From: Thermohalobaculum sp963822985
GTDB lineage: Bacteria > Pseudomonadota > Alphaproteobacteria > Rhodobacterales > Rhodobacteraceae
Reading direction: 5' to 3'
Assembly (NCBI GenBank): GCA_963822985.1
Contig: CAWGJU010000016.1
Span: 133,786-197,785, forward strand
Length of the DNA: 64,000 nt
Both the position numbers and the translations under genes were made by a program. The notes beneath the pieces were generated by a model. The model saw only the letters and a list, made by a program, of their open reading frames with translations. It did no database searches and was not told the DNA's origin. Every line of letters starts with the position of its first letter. Position 1 is the stretch's first letter. Shown in pieces: positions 43,945 to 53,625 of this stretch.

Positions 43945-46200
43945 TCAGACCAGCGCGGGCAGGGCGGCGGCCAGGGCCTGCAGCTCGGCGCGGGCGCAGG
44001 GAGCGCCCTTGGCGCGGGCCTGCTCGATCGCGGCGCGAACCTCATCGAGATCGGCATTGATGAGCGCGTGCTTCACCGGTCCGATCGAGGCGGAGCGCAT
44101 CGAGAGCTCGCGGAAGCCGATGCCCGCCAGCGCCAGCGCGTCCACCGTCCGGCCCGCTGACTCGCCGCAGAAGCAGACAAGGGTGCCGAGGCGGGTGCAG
44201 CGCGCGACGATCTGGCCGAGGAAGTCGAGAAAGGACAGGTTCAGCGTGTCATAGCGCCGGCGCACGCGCTCGTTCTCGCGGTCGGCGGCGTAGTAGAACT
44301 GCAGCAGGTCGTTGCCGCCGACCGAGACGAAGTCGGCGGCCTGGAACAGCCGGTCGGGCGCGTGCACCAGCGACGGCACCTCGAACATCAGCCCCACCTT
44401 CAGCGCGCGCGGCGGCGGGTGGCCATGGCGGGCGAAGCGCGCCACCTCGGCCTCGACCATGGCGCGCGCCTCGAAGAACTCGGCGGCTTCGGCGATCATC
44501 GGGAACATGACCGCGAGCGGGCGTCCTGCTGCCGCCCGGATCAGCGCCTGGATTTGCATGCGGAACAGGAACGGGCGGTCGAGCCCGACCCGGATCGCCC
44601 GCCAGCCGAGCGCCGGGTTCGGCTCGCGCGTGCGGCGCATGTAGGGCAGCACCTTGTCCGAGCCGATGTCGAGGGTGCGGAAAATGACCTCAGCGCCGCC
44701 GGCCGCGTCCATGATGCTCGCGTAGAGCTCGGACTGCGCGGTGCGGCCGGGCATGCGGTCGCGGATCATGAACTGCAGCTCGGTGCGGTAGAGCCCGACG
44801 CCCTCGGCGCCCGAACGGGCGAGCGACGGCAGGTCGGCGATGATGCCGGCGTTCATCTTGAGCGCGACCGTCGCTCCGCAGCGCGTGGTCGCCGGCCGGC
44901 CGACCAGCGCGCGGTGCGCGGCCCGCTCCTGGGCGGCGTGGGCTATCTTGCCGCGGAAGTGCTCGAGGATCGCCGGGTCCGGGCGCAGGTGGACATGGCC
45001 CGAGTCGCCGTCGACGACGATCTCGTCGCCCGGATTGGCATCGCGGGTGATCCGGTCGGCCTGGACGACCATCGGGATGGCCAGCGCGCGGGCGACGATG
45101 GCGCAATGCGAGGAGAGCGAGCCCTCTTCGAGCACCACGGCCGAGATGTGCGGCGCGTGGTCCATCAGCGCGCCCGGGCCGAGATTGCGTGCGACGAGCA
45201 CGGCGCCCTGAGGGATCTCCTCGGGCGGGCCGTCGCCCGGCTGCACCAGATAGCGCAGCAGGCGGTTGGCGACATCGTCGAGGTCGTGCAGTCGCTCGCG
45301 CAGATAGGGATCGGGCGCCCGCTCCATGCGCGAGCGGATGTCGGACTGGACCTTCTCGACGGCGAGCTCGGCGGAGAGGCCCGATTCGATCGCCTCGTGC
45401 AGCCGGCGTGCCCACCCCTTGTCGTAGGCGACCATCCTGTAGGCCACGAAGATGTCGCGCTCCTCGCCGCCGCGCGCCCCCGTGCGCTCGGTCAGCCGAT
45501 CGGCGTCGCCGCGCAGCGCCGCCATCGCCTCGGCGAGGCGATGGCGCTCGGTGTCCGTGTCCTCGGCGATGGGGCGGAAGACGACCATGCGGGGCTCGTG
45601 CAGATGGACTGGGCCGACCGCCGTGCCGTCGCTGGCGGCCGAGCCCTGGATGCGGACGGGGCCGCGCCGCCGGCCGGGGCCTGCGGCGACCCCGCCGGAA
45701 CCGAGGAAGGCGCCCGATTCGGTCATCTCGGCGATGACCATGGCGACGGTCTCTAGCGCCTCGATATCGTCCTCCTCGTAGGTACGCGCCGCCTCGTTCT
45801 GCACGACCAGCACACCCATCACCTCGCCGAGGCGCTGGATCGGCACGCCGACGAACGAGCGATAGCGTTCCTCACCCGTCTCGGGCAGGTAGCGGAAACC
45901 GGGCTCGTTCGGCGCGTCGTCGGTGGCCAACGGCTCGGCGCGCTCGGCAATGCGCCCGACAAGCCCCTGGCCGACGCGCAGCCGCGCCGAATGCACCGAA
46001 TCGGGATGGAGGCCCTGGGTGGCGCACAACTCCAGCGTGTTCTCGTCCCGCTTGAGATAGACCGAGCAGACCTCGGCCACCATGCTCGAGGCGACGAGGC
46101 CGACGATCTTGTCGAGGCGCTGCTGGCCGTCGCCCGCGCCGGCCATCACCGTGCGCAGCGTTCTCAGGAGCGCCCGCGAGCCTCCCTTGGTGGCGGGCAT
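43945..46200 (-). CDS. ptsP: Phosphoenolpyruvate-protein phosphotransferase PtsP (enzyme I-Ntr)
   Basis: The 751-residue protein has an N-terminal GAF domain (about residues 20-165) followed by PTS enzyme I: the phosphohistidine segment LSSHCAIVARALAIPMVV, GVGLYRTELQFMIRDRMPGR and VCFCGESAGRTVDALALAGI. It starts the nitrogen PTS relay to NPr and EIIA-Ntr, which senses glutamine and other signals through the GAF domain and controls potassium, carbon and nitrogen responses. It follows lysC by 58 bases on the same strand, an order conserved in many alphaproteobacteria. Confidence 0.95.
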   Translation of the reverse strand: MPATKGGSRALLRTLRTVMAGAGDGQQRLDKIVGLVASSMVAEVCSVYLKRDENTLELCATQGLHPDSVHSARLRVGQGLVGRIAERAEPLATDDAPNEPGFRYLPETGEERYRSFVGVPIQRLGEVMGVLVVQNEAARTYEEDDIEALETVAMVIAEMTESGAFLGSGGVAAGPGRRRGPVRIQGSAASDGTAVGPVHLHEPRMVVFRPIAEDTDTERHRLAEAMAALRGDADRLTERTGARGGEERDIFVAYRMVAYDKGWARRLHEAIESGLSAELAVEKVQSDIRSRMERAPDPYLRERLHDLDDVANRLLRYLVQPGDGPPEEIPQGAVLVARNLGPGALMDHAPHISAVVLEEGSLSSHCAIVARALAIPMVVQADRITRDANPGDEIVVDGDSGHVHLRPDPAILEHFRGKIAHAAQERAAHRALVGRPATTRCGATVALKMNAGIIADLPSLARSGAEGVGLYRTELQFMIRDRMPGRTAQSELYASIMDAAGGAEVIFRTLDIGSDKVLPYMRRTREPNPALGWRAIRVGLDRPFLFRMQIQALIRAAAGRPLAVMFPMIAEAAEFFEARAMVEAEVARFARHGHPPPRALKVGLMFEVPSLVHAPDRLFQAADFVSVGGNDLLQFYYAADRENERVRRRYDTLNLSFLDFLGQIVARCTRLGTLVCFCGESAGRTVDALALAGIGFRELSMRSASIGPVKHALINADLDEVRAAIEQARAKGAPCARAELQALAAALPALV

Positions 46201-46258
46201 CGCCGCCCTCCTTCCCTCGTGCCGCGCCCGCCAATGTAACGGGAGCAGGGCCCCTCCG

Positions 46259-47500
46259 TCACGCCTTGTCTAGGCCGAAAGCCTTATGCAGCGCCTGGAC
46301 CGCGAGTTCCAGGTAGCGGCGGTCGATCAGCACGCTGACCTTGATCTCCGACGTGGTGATGACCTTGATGTTGATGCCTTCGGCGGCCAGGGCCGAGAAC
46401 ATCTTCTGCGCGACGCCGGCATGGCTGCGCATGCCGATGCCGACGATCGAGACCTTGGCCGTGTCGTCGTCGACGACCATGTCGCGATAGCCGATCGCGC
46501 CGCGCGCGCCTTCCAGCGTCGCCTGGGCGAGGCCGATCTCGTCGGTCGCCAGGCTGAAGGTCATGTCGGTCATGCCATCCATGCCGATGTTCTGCACGAT
46601 CATGTCGACGTTGACGCCCGCCTCCGCCAGCGGTCCGAAGACCGATGCGGCGACACCCGGCCGGTCAGGTACCTGCAGCAGCGTGACCTTGGCCTCGTCG
46701 CGCGAATAGGCGATGCCGCTGACGACATGTTGTTCCACAATTTCCTCCTCGCCGCAGACGAGCGTGCCGGGCACGTCCGCCAGACTAGACAGCACCTGCA
46801 GCCGCACCCTGCGCTGCATGGCGAGCTCGACCGAGCGCGTCTGCAGCACCTTGGCGCCGAGCGAGGCGAGCTCGAGCATCTCCTCGTACGAGATTTTGTC
46901 GATTTTGCGGGCGCGCCGCTCGATGCGCGGGTCCGTGGTGTAGACGCCGTCGACATCGGTGTAGATGTCGCAGCGCTCGGCCTTCAGCGCCGCCGCGAGC
47001 GCGACGGCCGAGGTGTCCGAGCCGCCGCGGCCGAGCGTGGAGATGCGCCCGTCGGGACCGAGCCCCTGGAAGCCCGAGACGACGGCGTGCAGGCCCTCGG
47101 CGAATTTCCTGTCGAGGTTGCCCGTGTCGATCTCGAGGATGCGCGCCGCGCCGTGCGCGCCCGAGGTGCGGATGGGGATCTGCCAGCCCTGCCACGAGCG
47201 CGCCGGCACGCCGATCTGCTGCAGAGCGAGCGCCATGAGCCCCGAATTGACCTGTTCGCCGCTGGCGACCACCGCGTCGTATTCTCGGGCGTCATAGAGG
47301 CCGCGGCCGTTGGAGCCCGGCGACGAGGCTGCCTCGCGCACCCAGGCGACGAGCTGGTTGGTGGTGCCCGCCATGGCCGAGACGACGACGGCGACGTCGT
47401 AGCCGCGCTCGACCTCGCGCTTGACCTTGGCCGCCGCCTTGCGGATGCGCTCGACATCGGCGAGCGAGGTCCCGCCGAATTTCATTACCAGGCGCGGCAT
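46259..47500 (-). CDS. lysC: Aspartate kinase
   Basis: The 413-residue enzyme catalyses the first step from aspartate to lysine, threonine and methionine. The N-terminus MPRLVMKFGGTSLAD and the block GRGGSDTSAVALAAALKAER bind ATP and aspartate. The C-terminal half has two ACT domains (VTLLQVPDRPGVAASVFGPL, VSIVGIGMRSHAGVAQKMFS), indicating feedback control by amino acids. Confidence 0.96.
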   Translation of the reverse strand: MPRLVMKFGGTSLADVERIRKAAAKVKREVERGYDVAVVVSAMAGTTNQLVAWVREAASSPGSNGRGLYDAREYDAVVASGEQVNSGLMALALQQIGVPARSWQGWQIPIRTSGAHGAARILEIDTGNLDRKFAEGLHAVVSGFQGLGPDGRISTLGRGGSDTSAVALAAALKAERCDIYTDVDGVYTTDPRIERRARKIDKISYEEMLELASLGAKVLQTRSVELAMQRRVRLQVLSSLADVPGTLVCGEEEIVEQHVVSGIAYSRDEAKVTLLQVPDRPGVAASVFGPLAEAGVNVDMIVQNIGMDGMTDMTFSLATDEIGLAQATLEGARGAIGYRDMVVDDDTAKVSIVGIGMRSHAGVAQKMFSALAAEGINIKVITTSEIKVSVLIDRRYLELAVQALHKAFGLDKA

Positions 47501-47700
47501 GTTAACCCTCTGGCGGCGCCGCCGGCCCGCGCGGCGCACCGCGCGCCTATATCGCCATGGTTGCGCACCTGCAAGCGCGCGGGCCACCGGCCGGCCAGCA
47601 GCCGGGACAACCTCCCGCAGGGCGGGCGGAAGGCGATGCGCCGGTCCCGGGGAACCCGGGCGGGCCGGCCGGATTTGGACCCATGACGGGGAGGTATCTG

Positions 47701-49635
47701 ATGCGCTACGAGGCCAAAGGCACCGACAGGCGCTCCGTGGATCGGGCGGCGGGCCGTCCGGCGAAGCCTGGCTACCGACGTCTTCTCGACGGCACGAGGA
47801 CGCCGCAGGGCCGCTTCAACGTCTGGTTCTGGCTGATCGCGTTCGGCGTTTTCCTGATCGTGCAGGCGCTTGTCACCGGGCTGCGCACCGAGCAGCTCTC
47901 GTATACCGAGTTCCTCCGGCTGGCCGAAGCCGGCCGGATCGAGCACGTCCAAATTTCGGATAACTACATCCAGGGCAACTTGCTGCCCGAGCCGCCGGCG
48001 ACGGACGCCCCGCGCCCCTTCGTCACGACGCGGGTCGATCCCGAGCTGGTCGACAAGCTTTCCGCGCTCGGCATCGAGGTCGAGGGCACGGTCGAGAGCA
48101 ATATCCTCCCGACGCTGCTGTCCTGGGTGATTCCCGTCCTGCTCTTCGTCGGCCTGTGGTTCTTCCTCTCGCGCCGTCTGGCGCAGTCTGGCGGATTGGG
48201 CGGCGGGCTGATGCAGATCGGCAAGTCCAAGGCCAAGATCTACGTCCAGAACGACACCGGGGTCACCTTCGAAAACGTCGCCGGCGTCGACGAGGCCAAG
48301 GCCGAGCTGGTCGAGGTGGTCGATTTCCTCAAGGACCCCGACCGCTATGGCCGGCTGGGCGGGCGGATGCCCAAGGGCATCCTGCTCGTCGGTCCGCCGG
48401 GGACGGGCAAGACCATGCTCGCCAAGGCGGTGGCGGGCGAGGCCGAGGTGCCGTTCCTGTCGATCTCGGGCTCGGAGTTCGTCGAGATGTTCGTCGGCGT
48501 CGGCGCCGCGCGGGTGCGGGACCTCTTCCAGCAGGCGCGCGAGAAGGCGCCGGCCATCATCTTCATCGACGAGCTCGATGCGCTCGGCCGCGCCCGGGCG
48601 CCCGGCGGCACCTATGGCGGGCACGACGAGAAGGAGCAGACGCTGAACCAGCTGCTGGTCGAGCTGGACGGGTTCGACACCAAGGAGGCGGGCCTCGTGC
48701 TGCTCGGGGCCACGAACCGGCCCGAGGTGCTGGACCCCGCGCTGCTCCGCGCCGGCCGCTTCGACCGCCAGGTGTTGGTGGATCGGCCCGACAAGACGGG
48801 CCGCATCGCCATCCTGAAGGTGCACATGCGCAAGGTGACGCTGGCCGATGATGTCGAGCCCGACAAGGTCGCGGCGCTGACCCCGGGCTTCACGGGCGCC
48901 GACCTGGCCAACCTCGTCAACGAGGCGGCGCTGCTCGCCACCCGCCGGGGCGCGGATGCGGTCAGCATGGACGACTTCTCGAACGCCGTCGAGCGCATCG
49001 TCGCGGGGCTGGAGAAGCGCAACCGCCTGATCAACGCGCGCGAGCGCCGGATCGTCGCCTATCACGAGATGGGGCATGCGCTGGCCGCCCTGGTGACGCC
49101 GGGGGTGGACCCCGTGCACAAGGTCTCGATCATCCCGCGCGGCGTCGGCGCGCTCGGCTACACGATCCAGCGCCCGACCGAGGACCGCTTCCTGATGACG
49201 GCCGAGGAGTTGACGAACAAGATGATCGTGCTGCTCGGCGGCCGCGCGGCCGAGCGTATCGTCTTCGGGCATCTCTCGACGGGCGCCGCGGACGATCTGC
49301 AGAAGGTGACGGACATCGCCCGCGCCATGGTGACGCGCTATGGCATGAGCGAGCGTCTGGGCCACGTCGCCTACGAGCGGGACCGCCGCGGCTTTCTCGG
49401 ACCCGAGCAGACGACGTCGCGCGAACATGGCGACGCGACCAACGATGCGGTCGACGAGGAGGTCCGCAACCTGGTCGCCGGGGCGTTCGAGCGGAGCGTC
49501 GCGCTGCTGCAGGAGCGCCGCGAATTCCTCGACCGCACCGCCGAGGCGCTGCTCGAGCGCGAGACGCTTGACGAGCGTGAGATCGCGGAACTGACGGAGG
49601 GCATGAACCGGCAGACGCAGCACGCGGCGGAGTGA
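47701..49635 (+). CDS. ftsH: ATP-dependent zinc metalloprotease FtsH
   Basis: The 644-residue protein has two transmembrane segments (near 40-60 and 138-158), an AAA ATPase domain with Walker A GPPGTGKTM, Walker B IIFIDELDALG and the second region of homology GATNRPEVLDPALLRAGRFD, and the zinc protease motif HEMGH (H-E-x-x-H). It degrades membrane and short-lived cytosolic proteins. I chose the ATG at 47701 with GGGGAGG seven bases upstream; ATGs at 47557 and 47683 are possible. Sequence details (GGTYGGHDEKEQTLNQLL) place it with the second, divergent FtsH subgroup of alphaproteobacteria, so another ftsH probably exists. Confidence 0.93.
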   Translation: MRYEAKGTDRRSVDRAAGRPAKPGYRRLLDGTRTPQGRFNVWFWLIAFGVFLIVQALVTGLRTEQLSYTEFLRLAEAGRIEHVQISDNYIQGNLLPEPPATDAPRPFVTTRVDPELVDKLSALGIEVEGTVESNILPTLLSWVIPVLLFVGLWFFLSRRLAQSGGLGGGLMQIGKSKAKIYVQNDTGVTFENVAGVDEAKAELVEVVDFLKDPDRYGRLGGRMPKGILLVGPPGTGKTMLAKAVAGEAEVPFLSISGSEFVEMFVGVGAARVRDLFQQAREKAPAIIFIDELDALGRARAPGGTYGGHDEKEQTLNQLLVELDGFDTKEAGLVLLGATNRPEVLDPALLRAGRFDRQVLVDRPDKTGRIAILKVHMRKVTLADDVEPDKVAALTPGFTGADLANLVNEAALLATRRGADAVSMDDFSNAVERIVAGLEKRNRLINARERRIVAYHEMGHALAALVTPGVDPVHKVSIIPRGVGALGYTIQRPTEDRFLMTAEELTNKMIVLLGGRAAERIVFGHLSTGAADDLQKVTDIARAMVTRYGMSERLGHVAYERDRRGFLGPEQTTSREHGDATNDAVDEEVRNLVAGAFERSVALLQERREFLDRTAEALLERETLDEREIAELTEGMNRQTQHAAE

Positions 49636-49698
49636 CGGACTCTGTGACCGGCTGGGCCTGAGAGCGGCTTTCGACTGGGCAGAACCGACACGGCTCAG

Positions 49699-49718
49699 GC
49701 CTTGCACGCGTGCAAGGC
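49699..49718. repeat. Perfect 20-bp palindrome between convergent genes
   Basis: GCCTTGCACGCGTGCAAGGC reads the same on both strands (ten base pairs, no loop). It lies between the ftsH stop and the SDR stop. It could act as a bidirectional terminator stem, but there is no T-run. Confidence 0.7.
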
Positions 49719-49803
49719 TTACAAGTCGTGTAGATCGCAGCGCAAGTTGGAGAGCTGCGCTTTTGGCGCGTGAGACAGGTGTGCTCGATCGCTCGGAAGC
49801 CCT

Positions 49804-50565
49804 CTATCCCTCCATGATGCCGGCGACCGTGTAGCCGCCATCCGCCGCGTAGACGTGACCCGTGACGAAGCTCGCCTCGTCCGAGGCGAGAAAGGCGGCG
49901 ACGGCGGCGACCTCCTCTGGGCGGCCCCAGCGGGCGAGCGGCATGCGCGCCTTGACGCTGGGCCAGGGCTCCGGCGGCTGGTCTTCGCGCGTCTTGGTCG
50001 GTCCGGGCGCCACCGCGTTGACGCAGATGCCATGCTCGGCGAGCTCGATCGCCATGGTCTGGGTCAGGTTGATGATGCCGGCCTTGGACGCGCCATAGGC
50101 GGCACGGCCGCGCCCGCCGAACAGCCCGGAATTCGAGGCTACGTTGACGATCCGGCCGCCCCGGCCGCCCGCCACCATCCGCCGGGCGGCGCACTGGCCG
50201 CACAGGAACGTGCCGTAGAGATTGGTCCCGAGCACCCGATGCCAGAAGCCGTCCGTCATCTCGAGGAACGGCATCCGGTCCATGATCCCCGCATTGGCGA
50301 CCAGGATGTCGAGCCCGCCGCGCGCACTCGCCACCTGGTCGACCAGGCACTCGACCGAGCCGCGATCGGCGACGTCGACCGAGGCGGCAGCGGCGCGCGC
50401 GCCGTCCGGATCGACGGCGCTGACGGCCGCCTCGGCGGCGGCACGGTCGAGGTCCGCGAAGGTCACGTGCGCGCCATCGGCGTGCAGCCGCGCGGCGATG
50501 GCGCGGCCGATGCCGCGCGCGGCGCCGGTGACGATCGCCACCTTGTCAGCGAGCTTGCCGGTCAT
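49804..50565 (-). CDS. Short-chain dehydrogenase/reductase (3-oxoacyl-ACP reductase type)
   Basis: The 253-residue classical SDR has the cofactor motif VTGAARGIGRAIA, the structural NAGI, the catalytic Ser in VNVASNSGLFGG and the YGASK tetrad part. The residues FADLDRA after the second strand suggest NAD preference. Substrate not predictable. It is separated by 36 bases from the small protein upstream. Confidence 0.9.
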   Translation of the reverse strand: MTGKLADKVAIVTGAARGIGRAIAARLHADGAHVTFADLDRAAAEAAVSAVDPDGARAAAASVDVADRGSVECLVDQVASARGGLDILVANAGIMDRMPFLEMTDGFWHRVLGTNLYGTFLCGQCAARRMVAGGRGGRIVNVASNSGLFGGRGRAAYGASKAGIINLTQTMAIELAEHGICVNAVAPGPTKTREDQPPEPWPSVKARMPLARWGRPEEVAAVAAFLASDEASFVTGHVYAADGGYTVAGIMEG

Positions 50566-50601
50566 CGACGGTTTTCCATGATTTCAACCAGGCTGCGCCG
50601 G

Positions 50602-50946
50602 CTACCTGACCTTGTAGACAACGGCGCTGCGGTTCGAGGTATGCGCCCTGATGTGCGGCCAGCGGCCGCGCTCCACGGCCGCCTTCCAGGGGTCGGAGGT
50701 GAGGACGTCGGGCGAATCGATCTCGTAGATCGCGGAGTAGACGGGGCGGGGCGCCGGCATTTCCTTCACCTCTCCCCCCAGGAACATAGAGAAGGCCTGG
50801 CCCTTCATGCGCTTGGCCGCGCGGACGCCCGGCACCTCGAGCAGATAGGGAACGTGCTCGGTGTCGTAGATCTCGTTGAACTCGTCCTCGTGACCGCGCT
50901 CGACGTCCATCGAGACGACCAGGACATAAGGCGCTTCGATCGGCAT
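50602..50946 (-). CDS. Small ferredoxin-like-fold protein (DUF4286-like), unknown function
   Basis: A 114-residue soluble protein with the pattern VLVVSMDVERGHEDEFNEIY then HVPYLLEVPGVRAAKRM, typical of dimeric alpha-beta-barrel proteins such as DUF4286/EthD relatives. Such proteins often accompany SDRs and hydratases in catabolic clusters. GGAGG lies eight bases before the ATG. Confidence 0.8.
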   Translation of the reverse strand: MPIEAPYVLVVSMDVERGHEDEFNEIYDTEHVPYLLEVPGVRAAKRMKGQAFSMFLGGEVKEMPAPRPVYSAIYEIDSPDVLTSDPWKAAVERGRWPHIRAHTSNRSAVVYKVR

Positions 50947-50997
50947 GGGCGGCCTCCTCTGATGTTTCGACCATAGCGACGATGTTCGCGGCGGGCG

Positions 50998-52038
50998 TCA
51001 AGTTCCGCGCGGCATCAGAACCCAATAGTCGAGGTCGAGGATCACGCCTTCGGCGTACCTGCCGTCAGCGCCGCGCAGCGGGAAGTCGTCGGCCGTGCGG
51101 TTCTTGACGGCGACGGTGCGCAGGCGCAGCGCGCCGACCGAAGGGGCAGGGGTCCGGGCCTTGTCCAACACCTCGGACCAGGCGTGCACCGTGTCGCCGG
51201 CCTGGGCCGGGGCGGCGTGCGTGCCGGCGTTGATCGCCGCGATCAGATGCGCATTGCCCAGCCCGTTGAAGCTGAGCGCGCGGGCATGGCTGATGACGTG
51301 CCCGCCATAGATCAGCCGCCCCTCGGGCCGCGCCATCATCGAGAAGTGGACGCGGGCGGTGTTCTGCCAGAGGCGGGTCGCCATCATGTGCTCGGCCTCT
51401 TCCAGCGTGACGCCGTCGAGATGGTCGATGCGTTCGCCCTGGGCAAGGTCATCCCACATCAAAGAGCTGCCAGATATCTCCTTGTCCAATTGGGAGAAAG
51501 TGAGGCCGGCCGGCACCACCAGATCGGCCGAGCCTACCACCTCGGCCAATTCGGGGACGACCGTGGCCGGCGCGGCCCCACCGGGTTCGCGCCGGTTGAC
51601 CATCACCCAGCGCACATAGTCGAGCACGGCCTGCCCGCGCTGGTTCTGCCCGCGGGTGCGCACCCAGACGACGCCGGCGCGGCCGTTCGAAGTCTGGCGC
51701 AGCCCGATCACCTCGGAGGTGGCGGTCAGCGTGTCGCCGGGGTAGCAGGGCGCCAGCAGGCGTCCTTCGGCATAGCCCAGATTGGCCACCGCGTTCAGCG
51801 AGATGTCGGGCACCGTCTTGCCGAAGACCGTGTGGAAGACGATGAGTTCGTCCAGGGGCGCGCGCGGCAGGCCGCAGGCGCGGGCGAACTCGTCCGAAGA
51901 TGTCAGGGCAAAACGCGGGCCGTAGAGCGCCATATAGAGCGCCCGGTCCCCCTCGGTCAGCGTCCGTGGCGTGGCGTGGCGCAGCATCTGCCCGACGTAG
52001 AAATGCTCGAAGAAGTTGCCGGACCAGCTCTTTGCCAT
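50998..52038 (-). CDS. mcd: Mesaconyl-CoA hydratase (beta-methylmalyl-CoA dehydratase), MaoC family
   Basis: The 346-residue protein has two MaoC-type hot-dog halves. It closely follows the Mcd family pattern: GNFFEHFYVGQMLRHATPRT, LTEGDRALYMALYGPRFALT, FGKTVPDISLNAVANLGYAE and LDYVRWVMVNRR. Mcd interconverts mesaconyl-CoA and beta-methylmalyl-CoA in the ethylmalonyl-CoA pathway, downstream of Ccr (14012-15277). The start at 52038 is MAKSWSGNFF as in orthologs. The 225 bases to the divergent gene at 52264 show no copy of the ccr-type operator. Confidence 0.93.
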   Translation of the reverse strand: MAKSWSGNFFEHFYVGQMLRHATPRTLTEGDRALYMALYGPRFALTSSDEFARACGLPRAPLDELIVFHTVFGKTVPDISLNAVANLGYAEGRLLAPCYPGDTLTATSEVIGLRQTSNGRAGVVWVRTRGQNQRGQAVLDYVRWVMVNRREPGGAAPATVVPELAEVVGSADLVVPAGLTFSQLDKEISGSSLMWDDLAQGERIDHLDGVTLEEAEHMMATRLWQNTARVHFSMMARPEGRLIYGGHVISHARALSFNGLGNAHLIAAINAGTHAAPAQAGDTVHAWSEVLDKARTPAPSVGALRLRTVAVKNRTADDFPLRGADGRYAEGVILDLDYWVLMPRGT

Positions 52039-52263
52039 TGCTCCACCGTCCTCTCGTTGCGCCGGTGCCCGGTGGCACAGGGCGTGCCCCATCGCAAGGC
52101 GGCATAGCTGCAGCGGATGACCAACAGCTTGACCCTCGCCGCGCATTGGGACCGGCAGCGCGCCGGCCAGTCTGTGGTCCGTTTGCGGTCAGTCCATTGC
52201 TGCGCCATTGCGCGGGCGCGGCGCGGGCGGCAATGCTTGTGCCAGCGACCGAGGGAGCCATGC

Positions 52264-53394
52264 ATGACCCAGCCGCCGAGCCTGACCGTCGGGATCGAGG
52301 AGGAATACCTGATCGTCGACCGCGAGACGCGGGATCTCGTGAACCAGCCTGATCCGAAGTTCCTCGAGCGCTGCTCGGAGCTGACGAGCGAACGGTCGAC
52401 GCCGGAGTTCCTGCAGTGCCAGGTCGAGGTCGGCACTCGGCCGCACGCGACCGTGGCCGAGGCGCGCGAGGATCTGGCCCAGCTGCGCCGCGCGGTGGCC
52501 GAGGCCGCGGCCGAGTTCGGCTATGCGCCGATCGCCGCCTCGACGCACCCCTTCGCCGACTGGCGGCGCCAGACGCACACGAAGAAGCCGCGCTATGACG
52601 AGCTGTCGATCAGCCTGGGCGCCGCCGTCCGTCGACTGCTGATCTGCGGCTGCCATGTCCACGTCGCCATCGAGGACGAGGATCTGCGCATCGACCTGAT
52701 GAACCAGGCGGCCTATTTCCTGCCGCATATGCTGGCGCTCAGCTGCTCGTCGCCCTTCTGGGAAGGCGAGGACACCGGGCTGGCCTCGTACCGGCTGACG
52801 ATCTTCGATGCCCTGCCGCGCACCGGCCTGCCCGACCAGATGACGAGCTTTGGCGAGTTCCGGCGGCTGGTCGACGCGCTGACCGGCGCCGGCTGCATCG
52901 AGGACGCGACCAAGATCTGGTGGGACATCCGCCCCTCGGCCAAGTTCCCGACGCTGGAGCAGCGGGTCACGGACGTGTGCGCCACTGTCGACGACGCGGC
53001 GACGATCGCGGCGATGTTCCAGGCGGTCTTGGGCTTTCTCTGGCGGCTGCGGACGCAGAACCAGCGCTGGCGGCTCTACCCCTCGACGCTGATCCGCGAG
53101 AATCGCTGGCGGGCACAGCGCTATGGCGCGGCGGGGCTGTTGGTCGATCACGGCAAGGGCCAGCAGGTGCCGCTGGGCGATCTGATCGACGAGATCCTCG
53201 AGCTTGTCGGGCCGGATGCCGAGCGGCTGGGCTCGACCGCGCAGCTGGCGCATGCGCGCGAGATGGCCGCCGGCAACACCTCGGCCGAGCGCCAGCGCGC
53301 CGTCTACCGCCAGGCGATGGAGCAGGGCGCCAATGCGCCGGAGGCCTGCCGGCAGGTCGTCGACATGCTGATCGGTGAATACACCAAGTTCTGA
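52264..53394 (+). CDS. Carboxylate-amine ligase, GCS2/YbdK family
   Basis: The 376-residue protein belongs to the glutamate-cysteine ligase type 2 superfamily: LTVGIEEEYLIVDRETRDLV, CQVEVGTRPHATVAEAREDL, HVHVAIEDEDLRIDLMNQAA and the C-terminal AQRYGAAGLLVD and EGANAPEACR-like end. YbdK-type members show weak glutamate-cysteine ligase activity; the biological substrate is uncertain. The ATG at 52264 is preceded by a GGGAG five bases away. Confidence 0.9.
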   Translation: MTQPPSLTVGIEEEYLIVDRETRDLVNQPDPKFLERCSELTSERSTPEFLQCQVEVGTRPHATVAEAREDLAQLRRAVAEAAAEFGYAPIAASTHPFADWRRQTHTKKPRYDELSISLGAAVRRLLICGCHVHVAIEDEDLRIDLMNQAAYFLPHMLALSCSSPFWEGEDTGLASYRLTIFDALPRTGLPDQMTSFGEFRRLVDALTGAGCIEDATKIWWDIRPSAKFPTLEQRVTDVCATVDDAATIAAMFQAVLGFLWRLRTQNQRWRLYPSTLIRENRWRAQRYGAAGLLVDHGKGQQVPLGDLIDEILELVGPDAERLGSTAQLAHAREMAAGNTSAERQRAVYRQAMEQGANAPEACRQVVDMLIGEYTKF

Positions 53395-53625
53395 GTGGAG
53401 AAACTCAGGATCAGACCGAGGATGGATGCAGGGCTTCATGCACGATGTCATCGACCTCGACCGGCCGCGCCGCAGGCTGGTCAAGGTCAGCCATGAGAGC
53501 CTCGTCGAGCTGCGATCCGGGCGCAGGGCGGATAGAGCGGGCTCGCTGGCGCGCAGAGACGCCTGCGCGCGAGCACGTGCGCGACAGCAGGAGTCATCCA
53601 GCCTTCCGTTTCTCAAGGCGCACGG
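53395..53625. other. 231-base convergent intergenic region
   Basis: No gene is convincing. A short frame from 53426 (MQGFMHDVIDLDRPRRRLVK) shows coding-like codon use for some 30 codons but then runs antisense through the next gene, so it may be the remnant of something lost. No terminator hairpin is obvious. Confidence 0.4.
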
